A DNA stretch of 64,000 nucleotides from assembly GCF_016236915.1 (NCBI RefSeq), contig NZ_JAEHOK010000010.1, positions 33,195-97,194 of the forward strand, in the 5' to 3' direction. Within the stretch, counting starts at the first letter, position 1. Each line of letters starts with the position of its first letter. A program made the translations under genes and the position numbers. Shown one piece after another: positions 35,820 through 44,689 of this stretch. The notes under the pieces are model-generated. The model worked only from the letters and a program-made list of their open reading frames with translations, ran no database searches and was not told where the DNA came from. Source of the stretch: Salegentibacter maritimus. Its GTDB lineage: Bacteria > Bacteroidota > Bacteroidia > Flavobacteriales > Flavobacteriaceae.

Positions 35820-38087
35820 ATGGCATACGATATTGATATGATCAAGAAGGTTTACAGCCAAATGGCCGAGCGTGTAAATACAGCGCGTGAGGTTGTTGGA
35901 AAACCTTTAACCCTTTCAGAGAAAATCCTTTATTCGCATTTATGGGATGGTGCGGCCAAAGAGGCCTACCAAAGAGGAAAAGACTATGTAGAATTTGCGC
36001 CAGACAGGATTGCCTGCCAGGATGCAACTGCCCAAATGGCTTTATTGCAATTTATGCAAGCCGGGAAAAAGCAGGTTGCAGTACCTACTACAGTGCATTG
36101 TGATCATCTTATCCAGGCCAAAATGGGAGCTGCTATAGATTTGCAGGCTGCCAATAAATCCAGTAGTGAGGTTTTTGATTTTCTGGAATCTGTTTCAAAT
36201 AAATATGGAATAGGATTTTGGAAACCCGGTGCAGGTATTATTCACCAGGTAGTATTAGAAAATTATGCTTTCCCTGGAGGGATGATGATTGGTACCGATT
36301 CGCATACGGTAAATGCCGGTGGTTTAGGAATGGTTGCCATTGGTGTTGGTGGAGCCGATGCCGTAGATGTAATGGCCGGAATGCCCTGGGAACTTAAATT
36401 CCCTAAACTTATTGGAGTTAAATTAACCGGAAAACTTTCTGGTTGGACGGCTCCTAAAGATGTTATTTTAAAAGTAGCCGGAATACTTACCGTAAAAGGT
36501 GGAACCGGTGCAATTATAGAATATTTTGGTGAAGGTGCCCGCTCTATGTCGGCTACCGGAAAAGGAACCATTTGTAATATGGGGGCTGAAGTTGGCGCAA
36601 CCACTTCAACTTTTGGGTATGATGAGTCTATGGATCGCTACCTGCGTGCTACCAACCGCGCCGATGTGGCTGATGCGGCAAACGAAGTTAGTGAGCACCT
36701 AACCGGAGATGATGAAGTTTATGCAAATCCAGAACAGTATTTTGATGAGTTGATAGAGATTAACCTTTCAGAATTAAAGCCACACCTTAACGGGCCATTT
36801 ACTCCAGATTTGGCAACGCCTATTTCTGAGATGGGGGCTAAAGCAAAAGAGAACGACTGGCCAATTAACGTAGATTGGGGATTAATAGGTTCGTGTACCA
36901 ACTCTTCTTACGAAGATCTTACCCGTGCAGCATCTATTGCAAAACAAGCAGTAGAGAAAAAAGTAAAAGCAAAATCTGATTTTGGTATTAATCCGGGGTC
37001 TGAGCAAATTAGATATACCGCAGAGCGTGACGGCTTGCTTCAAATATTTGAAGATTTAGATGCAACTGTATTTACAAACGCCTGTGGACCTTGTATTGGT
37101 CAATGGGATCGTAGCGATAGAAAAGGGGAAGAAAAGAATACCATTGTACATTCTTTTAACCGTAACTTCTCTAAACGTGCCGATGGTAATCCAAATACCC
37201 ACGCTTTTGTAGGTTCGCCAGAGATGGTGGCAGCAATTGCTATTTCCGGTCGTTTAGATTTTGATCCTACCCGTGATAAGTTGATGAATGAAGATGGGGA
37301 AGAGGTAATGCTAGACGAGCCAACGGGAATAGAATTACCCACAAAAGGCTTTGCAGTAGAAGATGCAGGTTATATTGCACCAAAAGAAGATGGAAGTTCA
37401 GTTGAAGTGAAAGTAGCTAAAGATAGTGAAAGGCTTCAATTATTAACTCCTTTTGAGCCATGGGATGGTAAAAACCTTACCGGAGCTAAATTGCTTATTA
37501 AAGCCTTTGGGAAATGTACCACAGACCATATCTCTATGGCCGGGCCATGGTTGCGTTATAGAGGGCATCTAGATAATATTTCTAATAACTGTCTTATTGG
37601 AGCGGTTAATGCTTTTAATAAAAAAACAAACTTTGTAAAGAATCAGCTTACAGGGGAATACGATGGCGTTCCTGCCGTGCAACGTGAGTATAAAAAAGAA
37701 GGCGTTCCAACGGTAGTTGTGGGAGATCATAACTATGGAGAAGGTTCTTCAAGAGAGCACGCGGCCATGGAGCCTCGTCATTTAGGAGTAAAAGTGGTAT
37801 TGGTAAAATCTTTTGCGCGTATTCACGAAACAAACCTTAAAAAACAGGGAATGTTAGGTTTAACTTTTGATAATGAGGCCGATTATGACCTTATTCAGGA
37901 AGATGATACCTTTAACTTTATAGACCTTGAAGATTTTGCTCCAGACAAGCAAATTACAATTGAAATTGTACACGCCGATGGTAGCAAAGACACAATTAAA
38001 GCAAACCATACTTACAACCAACCTCAAATTGAGTGGTATAAGCATGGTTCGGCACTTAACTTAATTAAAAAGCAGAACGCCGCTTAA
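35820..38087 (+). CDS. acnA: Aconitate hydratase, mitochondrial type
   Basis: The 755-residue enzyme isomerises citrate to isocitrate in the TCA cycle. The three cysteine ligands of its 4Fe-4S cluster are visible in [13 protein letters not shown] and [24 protein letters not shown] and the swivel-domain loop [22 protein letters not shown] are diagnostic. Length and start ([19 protein letters not shown]) match the mitochondrial-type subgroup used by Bacteroidota rather than the 890-residue AcnA of E. coli, so the gene symbol is given by function. A family 1 repeat forms its 3' end. Confidence 0.93.
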   Translation: MAYDIDMIKKVYSQMAERVNTAREVVGKPLTLSEKILYSHLWDGAAKEAYQRGKDYVEFAPDRIACQDATAQMALLQFMQAGKKQVAVPTTVHCDHLIQAKMGAAIDLQAANKSSSEVFDFLESVSNKYGIGFWKPGAGIIHQVVLENYAFPGGMMIGTDSHTVNAGGLGMVAIGVGGADAVDVMAGMPWELKFPKLIGVKLTGKLSGWTAPKDVILKVAGILTVKGGTGAIIEYFGEGARSMSATGKGTICNMGAEVGATTSTFGYDESMDRYLRATNRADVADAANEVSEHLTGDDEVYANPEQYFDELIEINLSELKPHLNGPFTPDLATPISEMGAKAKENDWPINVDWGLIGSCTNSSYEDLTRAASIAKQAVEKKVKAKSDFGINPGSEQIRYTAERDGLLQIFEDLDATVFTNACGPCIGQWDRSDRKGEEKNTIVHSFNRNFSKRADGNPNTHAFVGSPEMVAAIAISGRLDFDPTRDKLMNEDGEEVMLDEPTGIELPTKGFAVEDAGYIAPKEDGSSVEVKVAKDSERLQLLTPFEPWDGKNLTGAKLLIKAFGKCTTDHISMAGPWLRYRGHLDNISNNCLIGAVNAFNKKTNFVKNQLTGEYDGVPAVQREYKKEGVPTVVVGDHNYGEGSSREHAAMEPRHLGVKVVLVKSFARIHETNLKKQGMLGLTFDNEADYDLIQEDDTFNFIDLEDFAPDKQITIEIVHADGSKDTIKANHTYNQPQIEWYKHGSALNLIKKQNAA

Positions 38088-38111
38088 TTATTTAAGACTT
38101 ATATTTTATAG

Positions 38112-38237
38112 AGAGGCTGATTATTTGATCCTCCCGTCATTCTGAACTTGTTTCAGAATCTACAATTCTTAGGAGTTTGACCCTGAAACCAGTTCAGGGT
38201 GACGCGGAAAGAACATCAATTAATGAGCCTCTTTTTT
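38112..38237. repeat. Family 1 dispersed repeat, copy R3, with outer inverted repeat
   Basis: The inner part (38135-38204) begins CGTCATTCTGAACTTGTTTC and ends CCAGTTCAGGGTGACG. It is enclosed by AGAGGCT at 38112 and AGCCTCT at 38226 with partly paired inner flanks, followed by a T-run, so the whole can act as the acnA terminator. Confidence 0.8.
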
Positions 38238-38260
38238 ATGCTTTAAATTGAGATGTTAAG

Positions 38261-38268
38261 TATCTTTG
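38261..38268 (+). promoter_or_regulatory. Promoter -7 element (TATCTTTG) of the TlpA-like gene
   Basis: TATCTTTG fits TAnnTTTG and lies 30 bases before the ATG. Confidence 0.6.
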
Positions 38269-38298
38269 CCTTTTACGTCTAAGCATTAAAAAACGGCA

Positions 38299-38862
38299 AT
38301 GAAGAAGCTTTTCAAGAATCAATGGAGTAATATTATTTTTATTATAATCATTTTGGCAATGATTATTCCCCAAACCCGAAAACCTATTCAAATTGTAGTA
38401 AATAAAATATTTGCTTTTAGTCCTTCTGCCACCGATGAGGAGGATAGGAAACAGCTAGAAACCTATAGCTGGACCCTGGAGACAGAATCTGGAAAAAAAA
38501 TAGATTTTGCTGAATCTAAAGGAAAAGTAATCCTGGTAAACTATTGGGCTACCTGGTGTCCTCCTTGTATCGCTGAAATGCCAAGTTTTCAGGAGCTCTA
38601 CAATGATTATCAAGATAAAGTAGCGTTTTATTTTATTTCGGGCGAAGATCACGAAACCACTAACAATTTTCTTAAACGTAAAGGTTACAGTTTTTCTAGC
38701 TATAGAATGCTTTCTAAAGATCCTAAGCCTTTAGATGGTTATACCTTGCCTTCTACCTATGTAATAGACAAAAACGGTACTATTGTGGTAGATAAAAAGG
38801 GTGCCGCCGATTGGAATAGTCAGAGCTTTAGGAACCTGTTGAACCAGCTTTTGGCCGAGTAA
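38299..38862 (+). CDS. TlpA/ResA-like membrane-anchored thioredoxin
   Basis: The 187-residue protein has one N-terminal membrane anchor (about 10-25, IIFIIIILAMIIP) and a periplasmic thioredoxin domain. The redox motif is CPPC in YWATWCPPCIAEMPSF, and LDGYTLPSTYVIDKNG holds the cis-proline loop. It probably reduces disulfides in exported proteins, as in cytochrome c maturation or general thiol repair; no partner gene is nearby. It converges on crtY: the stop codons are one base apart. Confidence 0.9.
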   Translation: MKKLFKNQWSNIIFIIIILAMIIPQTRKPIQIVVNKIFAFSPSATDEEDRKQLETYSWTLETESGKKIDFAESKGKVILVNYWATWCPPCIAEMPSFQELYNDYQDKVAFYFISGEDHETTNNFLKRKGYSFSSYRMLSKDPKPLDGYTLPSTYVIDKNGTIVVDKKGAADWNSQSFRNLLNQLLAE

Positions 38863-38863
38863 T

Positions 38864-40000
38864 TTAAAAAGCTTTTCTAAAAAAAGATTTGATAAAGTCA
38901 AAGCTGTAAAGAGAAAACATAATTTTAAAGTCCTCTGAAACCGAAGTTTCTTCATCTAAATATTTAAAAATATCCTGTGGTGTATTTTTAGTATAGAATT
39001 TTGTGAAAATCTCTTCGCCTTTTTGGTTGTTTTGTGAGAGTACATCCAAAAATATGGCATCATATTTTCTAAACCTGTTATTGATTAGGTTTTCTCCAGG
39101 AAGTTTGCCGGCTTTAATATTTTCAATAATTTTTGAAATGCGTTTTTCGGTGTTTTTAAAGGAATAGCCTGTTGAAGGTTTTACCCAACCACCACCGGTA
39201 CCAATTTTGGTGATTTGCATGCTATTTTCCTTGTCAAACGGAAAATCGGTCATAGGGATGACGCCAGATTCGGTGCTTTTAATTTCATAATCTTTAGTCT
39301 TTAATATCTTATCAAAATATTGCCGAAGTTTTTCGTCGTATACTTTGTCCTCGGTTAAAAAAGGTGAAAAGAAGGTATATTCAACTAAAGCTTTTGTTTC
39401 TGTAAAGGGGAGAATGTAAGTAAAGGCAGTGGCGTTTGGATACTTAATTCTATAATCCATCATAGTAAAAGAGCCTGGTGTAAAAACCGGGTTTTTTGTT
39501 TCTACTTCCCAGCCCTTAAAATGTTGAAAAATACTGGTGTATTTCTCACTCTCCAGATAAGATGGATCTACTCTGCTGTCGAAAAAATGAGTGGCTGTAT
39601 AGGTTGTTTTTTGTCCCCTGGCCTTCATGGTAACAGGATCTATATGCTGAATATCATCAGTAATAAATTCAATGTCCTCAGATTTTTCTATTTCATTTCT
39701 TAGGTGCTGATGATAATCTGCAGCTTTTATCATTTTATATGAGTAGGGGGGGAGTTTTAAATCTATATCTGCTTTAGAAGAAATAAATCTACCTTCTTGC
39801 CAGGATGCAAAAACCAGATTATCCCATTTGCCTGAACCTTTTTCCCAAAAACACCAGGTTTTGATAGGTGTGGCAAAATCTGAATCTATGATGGCGATCT
39901 TTTTTCCTTTAAAAAAAACATCCCGGCTAAGTTGCCGGGCAAGCTGAAGACCTGCAAGACCTCCTCCAATAATTGCATAAAAATAACTGGGCCCTAACAT
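38864..40000 (-). CDS. crtY: Lycopene beta-cyclase CrtY
   Basis: The 378-residue flavoprotein closes both ends of lycopene to beta-carotene. The N-terminal FAD motif is YAIIGGGLAGLQLARQL. Other CrtY segments are CFWEKGSGKWDNL, FDSRVDP and GGGWVKPSTGYSF. It is the last gene of the carotenoid operon on the minus strand, but is separated from crtZ by 121 bases containing family 2 repeat copy C, so its expression may be uncoupled. CrtY-type sequence excludes the heterodimeric CrtYcd type. Confidence 0.93.
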   Translation of the reverse strand: MLGPSYFYAIIGGGLAGLQLARQLSRDVFFKGKKIAIIDSDFATPIKTWCFWEKGSGKWDNLVFASWQEGRFISSKADIDLKLPPYSYKMIKAADYHQHLRNEIEKSEDIEFITDDIQHIDPVTMKARGQKTTYTATHFFDSRVDPSYLESEKYTSIFQHFKGWEVETKNPVFTPGSFTMMDYRIKYPNATAFTYILPFTETKALVEYTFFSPFLTEDKVYDEKLRQYFDKILKTKDYEIKSTESGVIPMTDFPFDKENSMQITKIGTGGGWVKPSTGYSFKNTEKRISKIIENIKAGKLPGENLINNRFRKYDAIFLDVLSQNNQKGEEIFTKFYTKNTPQDIFKYLDEETSVSEDFKIMFSLYSFDFIKSFFRKAF

Positions 40001-40037
40001 AGACTAATGTGTGTATACGCTGTTTTTACTGATGTAA

Positions 40038-40127
40038 CCAAAGGGTTTAATATCCTGTGGCTTGCCTCAAAATTAAAAATTTGTTTCCAACCAATTCCTC
40101 GTGGGCTTGCCCCGGGCTAATTTACTT
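40038..40127. repeat. Family 2 dispersed repeat, copy C, inside the crt operon
   Basis: CCAAAGGGTTTAATATCC, then GGCTTGCCTC, AAATTTGTTTCCAACC, CCTCGTGGGCTTGCCCCGGG, ending TAATTTACTT. It matches copy E (52800-52893) almost throughout. Its final TTTACTT contains the crtZ stop codon. Confidence 0.85.
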
Positions 40128-40571
40128 TTTAAAATATTTAAAAGGAACGAACAGCATACCAAAACATTCCCCATCGTCTTTTCCAAGGTGTTTGTGATGC
40201 ATTTTATGAGCCCTTCTTATGCCTTTTGCATATTTGTTATTGGCATTTCGAAACATTTTAAAACGTTGATGTATAAAAATATCGTGAACTGTGAAATAGG
40301 TTATACCATAAGCCAGGATTCCTAAACCAATAGGCAGTCCAAACCAAACACCTTCATATCGCCAGAGTAAAAAGAATCCTATACTCACCAGAGCATAGAA
40401 AATAAAGAAGAGATCGTTTCGCTCCCACCAATGGCTATGATCTTTATGATGGTGATCTTTATGCAAGCTCCAAAGGAGTCCGTGCATAATGTACTTATGT
40501 GTAAACCAGGCCATGCCTTCCATAGCTATAAAAGTACCTAGAAAAACAAAGATCCATAATAAAATGTTCAT
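40122..40571 (-). CDS. crtZ: Beta-carotene hydroxylase CrtZ
   Basis: The 149-residue membrane enzyme hydroxylates both rings of beta-carotene at C3 to give zeaxanthin. It contains the histidine clusters of the fatty-acid-hydroxylase-type di-iron site: HKYIMH, HKDHHHKDH, HDIFIH and HKMHHKH, between hydrophobic helices (about 4-20, 55-70, 77-95). No acyl-modifying or ketolase gene is nearby, so zeaxanthin is the expected product. It follows crtB by one base, so the genes are coupled. The stop codon lies in repeat copy C. Confidence 0.95.
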   Translation of the reverse strand: MNILLWIFVFLGTFIAMEGMAWFTHKYIMHGLLWSLHKDHHHKDHSHWWERNDLFFIFYALVSIGFFLLWRYEGVWFGLPIGLGILAYGITYFTVHDIFIHQRFKMFRNANNKYAKGIRRAHKMHHKHLGKDDGECFGMLFVPFKYFKK

Positions 40572-40572
40572 G

Positions 40573-41412
40573 CTATATAAGTTTTAATCTATACGAAATA
40601 TAAGATTTGGCCAGTAAGCCGGCTTTTTCATAATCTGGAACTCTAATCCTACTATTTTTAATCTCCAAAGATGGGACTTTCTTTAATTTATGTAATAATT
40701 TTCTATAATAAATATAAGCAGTATATACCCCAAATTTAGCTTCTACCGGTAAGTGGGAAATTCCACTTAAACCATTTTTAAAATCCTCTTCAATTTCAGC
40801 GATAATTCGTTGCTTACTGGTTTCATCTAATTGTGCCAAATTTGTCCCCGGAAAATAACTTCTGGCCAATTCTTCATAATCGGCCTTCAAGTCTCTTAAG
40901 AAGTTTACTTTTTGAAAAGCAGAACCCAAACTCATAGCAGATTCTTTTAAAGATTCATATTTTTCCTGATTTCCGTTTACAAAAACCTTTAAGCACATTA
41001 GGCCAACTACATCGGCACTTCCATAAATATACTCTTTGTATTCGGCTACACTAAGATAATCAGATTTATGCAAATCAAGGCGCATACTTTTCATAAATGC
41101 GCGATAAAGGGATTCTTCTATATTATATTTGTGTATAGTTTCCTGAAATGCATTTAAAATAGGATTTAAACTAATTTTATTTTCAATCGCTTTATAAAGA
41201 TCTGCCTCAAAATCATTAAAAAGTTTTTCTTTATTATAATCGTGAAAAGTATCAACTATTTCATCGGCAAAACGTACAAAGCCATAGATATTATAAATGT
41301 CCTGACGTATAGAGGGCGCAAGCATCCTGGTGGCCGTAGAGAACGAGGTACTGTAATGATGGGTTACAGTTTTGCTGCAAACCCTTGAAACCGTATCAAA
41401 AATGGCTTTCAT
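40573..41412 (-). CDS. crtB: Phytoene synthase CrtB
   Basis: The 279-residue enzyme condenses two geranylgeranyl diphosphates to phytoene. The first aspartate-rich motif is FVRFADEIVDTFHD (DxxxD), and the second region is NFLRDLKADYEELARSYFPG. YHYSTSFSTATRML-like residues near 18-32 form the substrate pocket. It is cytoplasmic or membrane-associated. It lies 3 bases after crtI and 1 base before crtZ, within one operon. Confidence 0.95.
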   Translation of the reverse strand: MKAIFDTVSRVCSKTVTHHYSTSFSTATRMLAPSIRQDIYNIYGFVRFADEIVDTFHDYNKEKLFNDFEADLYKAIENKISLNPILNAFQETIHKYNIEESLYRAFMKSMRLDLHKSDYLSVAEYKEYIYGSADVVGLMCLKVFVNGNQEKYESLKESAMSLGSAFQKVNFLRDLKADYEELARSYFPGTNLAQLDETSKQRIIAEIEEDFKNGLSGISHLPVEAKFGVYTAYIYYRKLLHKLKKVPSLEIKNSRIRVPDYEKAGLLAKSYISYRLKLI

Positions 41413-41415
41413 AAT

Positions 41416-42876
41416 TTAATCTTCTTTTTGAATTAAACCGGCTGCAAGCTTTCCTGAGATAAGGGAAGGTGGCACCCCTGGTCCGGGAACACTTAGCTGT
41501 CCCGTAAAAAATAATTTATGTACTTTTTTACTCTTCAATTTAGGTCTTAAAAATGCAGTTTGCAAAAGGGTATTTGCCAAACCGTATGCGTTGCCTTTGT
41601 AAGAGTTATATTCTTCTTTAAAATCTTTTACACAAAAAGATTCCTTGAAAAGAAGGTGATCGGTTACATTTTGATTGGTTAAACTTTCAAAACGCGTTAT
41701 AATTTTTTTAAAATATTTTTCTCTAATTTCAGGAGTATCCTCAATATTCGGTGCTAAAGGAATTAAAAATATTCCAGCCTCTTTACCTTTCGGGGCCGCA
41801 GAATGATCTGTGATAGATGGAAAACTTGCATAAAAAAGTGGCTCTTCAGGCCATTCAGCATCGTCGTAAATGGCTTTTGCATGTTTTTCAAAATCGGTAT
41901 CGAAAAATAATGTATGGTGTGTTATATTTTCTAATTTCTTATTAAAACCCGCGAAAAATAATAGAGCTGAAGGAGCAAAGGTCTTTTTTTGCCAATAAGA
42001 CTCTTTGTATTGTCTTTTAAATTCCGGTAATAAAGTTTCAGTATGATGATAATCGGCACCGCTTACGACATAATCGGCTTTAATTTTTTCTTTGTTTACC
42101 TGAATTGCAGTAGCTGTATCATTTTCTACAAAAATTTTAGAAACCGGGGCATTCGTGTTTATTTTTATGCCCAGTGATTTTGCCAGGCTTTCCATGCCTT
42201 CAATCACTTTGTACATACCGCCTTTGGGATGCCAGGTGCCCAGGCCAAAATCGGCATAGTTCATAAAGCTGTAAAAGGCCGGAGTATTGCTTGCTTTGGC
42301 ACCTAAAAAGAGCACTGGAAATTCTAAAATTTGGACCAGTTTTGTATTGTTAAATTCTTTTCGAACTTCTTTGGAAATAGTGCTGAAAAACTGCCCAATT
42401 TTACGAGCGGTAGCTGGTGTTATTAACTCTAAAGGAGAAACACCCGGGCGGTATACAAGATCTTTAATTGCAATGTCATAGTTGTTTTTAGCTTCTTCAA
42501 TAAATTCTCTTAACTTTTTTGAGCTTCCCGGCTCTTCAGCTTCAAAAGCAGTACAAATCTTTTCAAGGCTATCTTCTATGGTTATAGCATCTTCTTTTCC
42601 GAAGAAAACTTTGTAGGCCGGACTTAACTTTTCCAGTTCATAGTAATCAGAAGGTTTTTTCCCGAAATCGGCAAAGAAACGTTCAAAGACATCGGGCATC
42701 CAATACCAGGTAGGACCTATATCAAAACAGAAGCCGTCTTTTTTTAACTGGCGTGCACGACCACCAATATCAGCATTTTTCTCAAAAATTTCAACTTCAT
42801 ATCCATCTTTGGCCAAATAGCAGGCAGCGGCAAGAGAAGCAAAACCCGAACCAATAATAGCAATTTTGTTTTTCAT
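41416..42876 (-). CDS. crtI: Phytoene desaturase CrtI
   Basis: The 486-residue FAD enzyme desaturates phytoene in four steps to lycopene. The N-terminal dinucleotide motif is IAIIGSGFASLAAACYLAKDG (GxGxxx), followed by GGRARQLKKDGFCFDIGPTWYW, and the C-terminal signature FTGQLSVPGPGVPPSLISGKLAA (here split), characteristic of CrtI. It is the first enzyme gene of the operon and follows the MerR regulator gene by 6 bases. One-step lycopene formation through CrtI is the standard bacterial route. Confidence 0.96.
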   Translation of the reverse strand: MKNKIAIIGSGFASLAAACYLAKDGYEVEIFEKNADIGGRARQLKKDGFCFDIGPTWYWMPDVFERFFADFGKKPSDYYELEKLSPAYKVFFGKEDAITIEDSLEKICTAFEAEEPGSSKKLREFIEEAKNNYDIAIKDLVYRPGVSPLELITPATARKIGQFFSTISKEVRKEFNNTKLVQILEFPVLFLGAKASNTPAFYSFMNYADFGLGTWHPKGGMYKVIEGMESLAKSLGIKINTNAPVSKIFVENDTATAIQVNKEKIKADYVVSGADYHHTETLLPEFKRQYKESYWQKKTFAPSALLFFAGFNKKLENITHHTLFFDTDFEKHAKAIYDDAEWPEEPLFYASFPSITDHSAAPKGKEAGIFLIPLAPNIEDTPEIREKYFKKIITRFESLTNQNVTDHLLFKESFCVKDFKEEYNSYKGNAYGLANTLLQTAFLRPKLKSKKVHKLFFTGQLSVPGPGVPPSLISGKLAAGLIQKED

Positions 42877-42882
42877 ATATTT

Positions 42883-43776
42883 CTAAAGCTTATCTATAAA
42901 TTGATTTAAACTTGTATGGGTTTTTACAAAAGTTGGTAACTCTTTATGCTGAATGTCCCTAATTTTATGTCCAAATAGTAATAATTCGTAAGTCTCTTTT
43001 TCGCAAACCCTTTCCTCGAATTCATTTATAAAACCTTCAACATCTCCGGGAGCCGTGGTAAAATAACTTACAAAGCTGATATTATTATGACGTTCCAATA
43101 AATAATCGAGGTCACTTAGTGGAAGACTTGGGCCTAAATAAATGGCTTTATTGCCGTGGAATAATAGTTCATAATATAAGTAAATAATACCAATATCATG
43201 AATTTCATTTTCTGGAAGGAAAAGAACATATAATTTATCGGAGGTAGGTTTGAGTTCTTTTTTTATTTCCGCTAGATTAAAATATAGCTTTTGTTTAATG
43301 AGGTCTACTATATAATGTTCATGAATTGGCTTTATAGTATCGGTTTGCCATAACATGCCAATTTGCTCTAAAAGCGGAAGAAAAACCTGATTAAAAATCT
43401 CTCTAAAACTTTTATCCTTTTGTAAGTTGCTGTATGTGGTATTAAAAAGCTCTTCATCGAAATTCATCATGGAGAGCTTAAATGAATTCTGAGCACGATT
43501 TTCCTTACTGGAACGAGCAGAAATACTGCGTACCATTTTTGATATTTCCTCTTCACTTAGTTTGGAAATCCTTGAAATTTTGTAACCGTGTTCATTTAAA
43601 AAAGCTACGTTTAAAATTTTTTGCAGATTAGCGCTATCATAGGTTCTAATATTTGTAGAAGTACGGTCGGGAGTTAAAATATTGTATCTTTTTTCCCAAA
43701 TTCTTATGGTATGCGCCTTAATTCCGCTTAAATTTTCAAGGTCTTTTATGCTGAAATTTTGTTTTATTAGTTCCAT
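42883..43776 (-). CDS. MerR-family CarH/LitR-like B12-dependent regulator
   Basis: The 297-residue regulator has a MerR winged helix at about 9-75 (FSIKDLENLSGIKAHTIRIWEKRYNIL). The second half is cobalamin-binding-like: W143-x9-E153-H154 (WQTDTIKPIHEH) is the CarH/LitR light-sensing signature, and EIHDIG (191-196) is the E/D-x-H-x-x-G B12-ligand motif with His193. In CarH, adenosylcobalamin makes a repressing tetramer in the dark and light releases it. It is the first gene of the operon, so it likely controls itself and crtIBZY. The start at 43776 lies below the -7 box at 43795; the longer frame overlaps it. Confidence 0.88.
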   Translation of the reverse strand: MELIKQNFSIKDLENLSGIKAHTIRIWEKRYNILTPDRTSTNIRTYDSANLQKILNVAFLNEHGYKISRISKLSEEEISKMVRSISARSSKENRAQNSFKLSMMNFDEELFNTTYSNLQKDKSFREIFNQVFLPLLEQIGMLWQTDTIKPIHEHYIVDLIKQKLYFNLAEIKKELKPTSDKLYVLFLPENEIHDIGIIYLYYELLFHGNKAIYLGPSLPLSDLDYLLERHNNISFVSYFTTAPGDVEGFINEFEERVCEKETYELLLFGHKIRDIQHKELPTFVKTHTSLNQFIDKL

Positions 43777-43794
43777 AATGTAATTAAGATACAC

Positions 43795-43802
43795 CAAATC
43801 TA
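43795..43802 (-). promoter_or_regulatory. Promoter -7 element of the carotenoid operon
   Basis: On the minus strand it reads TAGATTTG, fitting TAnnTTTG. No TTG is present at -33 spacing, in keeping with regulated transcription. Confidence 0.6.
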
Positions 43803-43815
43803 ACTAAATTTGAAC

Positions 43816-43872
43816 ATTAAACACTTTATGGAATTGTTAAAATGTTTAATTTTTTAGTTAAAAGGTTAAACA
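43816..43872. promoter_or_regulatory. Candidate regulator-binding sites in the crt/SDR divergent region
   Basis: ATTAAACA (43816-43823) and its inverse TGTTTAAT (43843-43850) are 27 bases apart start to start, and a near copy GTTAAACA follows at 43865-43872. They lie between the crt promoter and the SDR start, the expected place for MerR-type operators. Confidence 0.4.
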
Positions 43873-43881
43873 GTAAGATTT

Positions 43882-44679
43882 ATGACGAATTTTTCTTCTA
43901 AAATTGTACTAATTACCGGGGGAGCGTCTGGTATAGGTAAAATAATGGGGCGTGAAATACTACAAAAAGGTGGAAAACTGGTAATATGGGATATAAATAA
44001 ACTTAGTTTGCAGCAAACTTTAAAAGAGTTTGAAGTTATTGGGGAGGCTTATGGCTATACTTTAGATATTACTAATACCAATTGGGTTCGGGAAATTGCT
44101 GAACAGGTAGAGTTGGAGATTGGTGCTGTAGATATTTTAATTAATAATGCCGGAATAGTATTTGGGAATTATTTTCATGAGAATTCTTCCGAAAGTATTG
44201 AAAAAGTTATGAAAGTAAATGCTATTGCTCCCATGCAGCTTGCGCTTATTTTTTTACCGGGTATGATTAAAAGAAAGCAAGGTCATATTTGTAATATTAC
44301 TTCGTCTGCAGGCCTGGTTTCAAATCCTAAACTTGCTGTCTATGCGGCTAGTAAGTGGGCTGCCACGGGTTGGTCTGATAGTTTGCGTCTGGAGATGAAG
44401 CAGCTAAAAACAGGAGTAGGAATTACCACGGTTACTCCTTATTATATAAATACAGGAATGTTTGATGGGGTAAAATCTACTATCCCTATCCTGGATCAGG
44501 ATAAAGTGGCTAAGAAGGTGATTAAAGCTATTGAACGTAATAGAATTTATTTAAGCATGCCCTGGAGTACACGTTTTGTAAGGTTTTTTCAGGGGCTTTT
44601 TCCAATTTGGTTTTATGATTGGTTTGTGGGAAAAGTGATTGGCGTATATAAAACTATGGATGAATTCAAAGCTCGTTAA
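43882..44679 (+). CDS. Short-chain dehydrogenase/reductase
   Basis: The 265-residue SDR has the cofactor motif GGASGIGK (13-20), NNAGIV near 90 and the active-site YAASKWA (YxxxK) near 155-161, with a preceding catalytic serine in NITSSAG. The C-terminal FFQGLFPIWFYDWFVGK is hydrophobic and may attach it to membranes, similar to retinol- or lipid-acting SDRs. It is divergent from the carotenoid operon across an 84-base region and is followed 10 bases later by an aldehyde dehydrogenase gene. The pair could oxidise an alcohol to an acid; the substrate is not known. Confidence 0.87.
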   Translation: MTNFSSKIVLITGGASGIGKIMGREILQKGGKLVIWDINKLSLQQTLKEFEVIGEAYGYTLDITNTNWVREIAEQVELEIGAVDILINNAGIVFGNYFHENSSESIEKVMKVNAIAPMQLALIFLPGMIKRKQGHICNITSSAGLVSNPKLAVYAASKWAATGWSDSLRLEMKQLKTGVGITTVTPYYINTGMFDGVKSTIPILDQDKVAKKVIKAIERNRIYLSMPWSTRFVRFFQGLFPIWFYDWFVGKVIGVYKTMDEFKAR

Positions 44680-44689
44680 AAATAAGAAT

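Noticed and set aside
43777..43797. Longer start for the MerR regulator
   Set aside because: It overlaps the -7 element; the shorter start begins at a normal MerR N-terminus.
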